Assembly: GCA_030765245.1 (NCBI GenBank)
Contig: JAVCCX010000358.1
Span: 1 to 5,913 of the forward strand
Reading direction: 5' to 3'
DNA length: 5,913 bases
Source: Candidatus Zophobacter franzmannii
GTDB lineage: Bacteria; Cloacimonadota; Cloacimonadia; Cloacimonadales; JAFGVF01
Shown here: positions 5,139 to 5,913 of the stretch, piece after piece
How positions within the stretch are numbered: the stretch's first letter is position 1
Layout of the letters: each line of letters opens with the position of its first letter
Notes under the pieces: generated by a model
Databases searched by the model: none
The model's input: only the letters and a program-made list of their open reading frames with translations
Told to the model about the DNA's origin: nothing
Program-made: the position numbers and the translations under genes

Positions 5139-5913
5139 CGAGATAAATCTTTCGCGTTTGTATTTCTTGTTAACAGAGATTACCGGCTCAATACTCAAAA
5201 TGAGTAAAACTAAAATTACAAACCACTTATACTGGTCTTTGAAGCGTTTGAACATCTTGGAACTGTATTTATTCTTCTCAAGCCCCTGGATTGTTCGGAG
5301 AATTTCAAATATCTCGGTTTGCTTTGGTGTTATGATATAGAATCTACCACCGGTTGTCCCGGCTATTTTACTCAAAGTCTCAGTGTCCAATCGGGACATT
5401 ACAATCTCACCATTATCGTCTTTTACATATTCAACAGTTCCATTTTCATTAGAAATTGGGATTGGACTCCCTTCCGGTGAACCAATACCCAAGGTGTAAA
5501 CAGTAATACCATTCTTTCTCATCTCTTCAGCTAATTTCAGGCCTTTCTCTTCTAAGTCCTCACCATCACTTACGCGGATAACAAGTTTATGTTTAGAATC
5601 ATCAGGGAATACTTCTGTAGCTTTTTTAAGTGCTGCACCAACATTGGTACCGTAAACTGGGATAAACTCAGTATCAAGTGTATTCAGGAACATCTGAGCT
5701 GCGCCGTAGTCATCAGTTAAAGGACATTGAACATGTGCTACACCTGCAAAAGGTATAAGAGCAACTCTATCTCCATTAAGTTGATCTATGAAAAGTGAGA
5801 TTTGATCTTTGGCTCTATCAATTCTGCTGGGAGAAATGTCAGTTGCATCCATGCTTTTAGATACATCAATACACACTGCAATATCGATTCCTCTTCGTTG
5901 CACATCGTGAATC
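5136..5913 (-). CDS. batB: BatB: membrane-anchored von Willebrand A domain protein, 5' end missing
   Basis: The frame is open to the right edge and 258 residues are visible (numbering here from the GTG at 5903, three residues in). The start of the VWA domain, RRGIDIAVCIDVSKSMDATD, carries the complete MIDAS: DVSKS (Asp13, Ser15, Ser17), the Thr of YGTNVG (Thr86) and the Asp of VSDGED (Asp113). SPSRIDRAKDQISLFIDQL and VALIPFAGVAHVQCPLTDDY are typical of BatA/BatB. A membrane helix at about 226-245 and a short basic tail close the protein. The missing N-terminus should hold the one or two further membrane helices usual for this family. BatA and BatB are similar; batB is preferred because the gene directly precedes batC. 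It probably binds a divalent metal and a protein partner at the membrane. The internal GTG at 5903-5901 is not the true start, since the conserved frame continues upstream of it. Confidence 0.88.
   Translation of the reverse strand, partial: IHDVQRRGIDIAVCIDVSKSMDATDISPSRIDRAKDQISLFIDQLNGDRVALIPFAGVAHVQCPLTDDYGAAQMFLNTLDTEFIPVYGTNVGAALKKATEVFPDDSKHKLVIRVSDGEDLEEKGLKLAEEMRKNGITVYTLGIGSPEGSPIPISNENGTVEYVKDDNGEIVMSRLDTETLSKIAGTTGGRFYIITPKQTEIFEILRTIQGLEKNKYSSKMFKRFKDQYKWFVILVLLILSIEPVISVNKKYKRERFIS

Noticed and set aside
5901..5903. GTG as the start of the VWA protein
   Set aside because: The conserved BatA/BatB frame continues upstream to the edge and the family has N-terminal membrane helices before the VWA domain, so the gene is truncated by the window.

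Overview
The window looks like AT-rich bacterial chromosome, probably from the Fibrobacterota/Chlorobiota/Bacteroidota superphylum or a relative such as Cloacimonadota. This rests on the pairing of a Bat (Bacteroides aerotolerance) operon with a secreted lamin-tail-domain protein, and on the AT-rich codon choice. It is a weak placement made from gene content only; no rRNA or marker gene is present.

Layout, left to right. Positions 1-912 (minus strand) hold the first 304 codons of an exported lamin-tail/CARDB-like surface protein that runs off the left edge. Inside this coding sequence, at 75-285, lie five copies of a DnaA-box-like 9-mer, three of them perfect TTATCCACA. This is the most unusual signal in the window. 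Positions 913-1159 are a divergent intergenic region with candidate promoters for both flanking genes, an operator-like set of inverted repeats and two mutually exclusive hairpins. Positions 1160-1813 (plus strand) are elbB, a DJ-1/PfpI-superfamily enzyme. From 1816 to the right edge, everything is on the minus strand: batE, batD, batC and the 3' part of batB, in transcription order batB-batC-batD-batE.

How the genes work together. The Bat proteins form a membrane system: BatB is a membrane-anchored von Willebrand A (MIDAS) protein, BatC is a TPR protein with a very charged tail, BatD is a large extracytoplasmic beta-rich protein with one membrane anchor, and BatE is a TPR, two-helix and SH3-like membrane protein. 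Such operons usually sit with a MoxR AAA+ ATPase and a DUF58 protein, which would be expected to the right of this window. The system has been linked to oxygen and stress tolerance and cell-envelope integrity, but its biochemical role is unsettled. elbB converges on batE with only 2 bp between stop codons and appears to be an independent unit. The lamin-tail gene is divergent from elbB and has no evident functional tie to either.

No tRNA, rRNA, CRISPR array, insertion sequence or convincing rho-independent terminator was seen. No wholly new multi-gene system is evident; the best candidate for something undescribed is the DnaA-box cluster and whatever lies beyond the left edge next to it.
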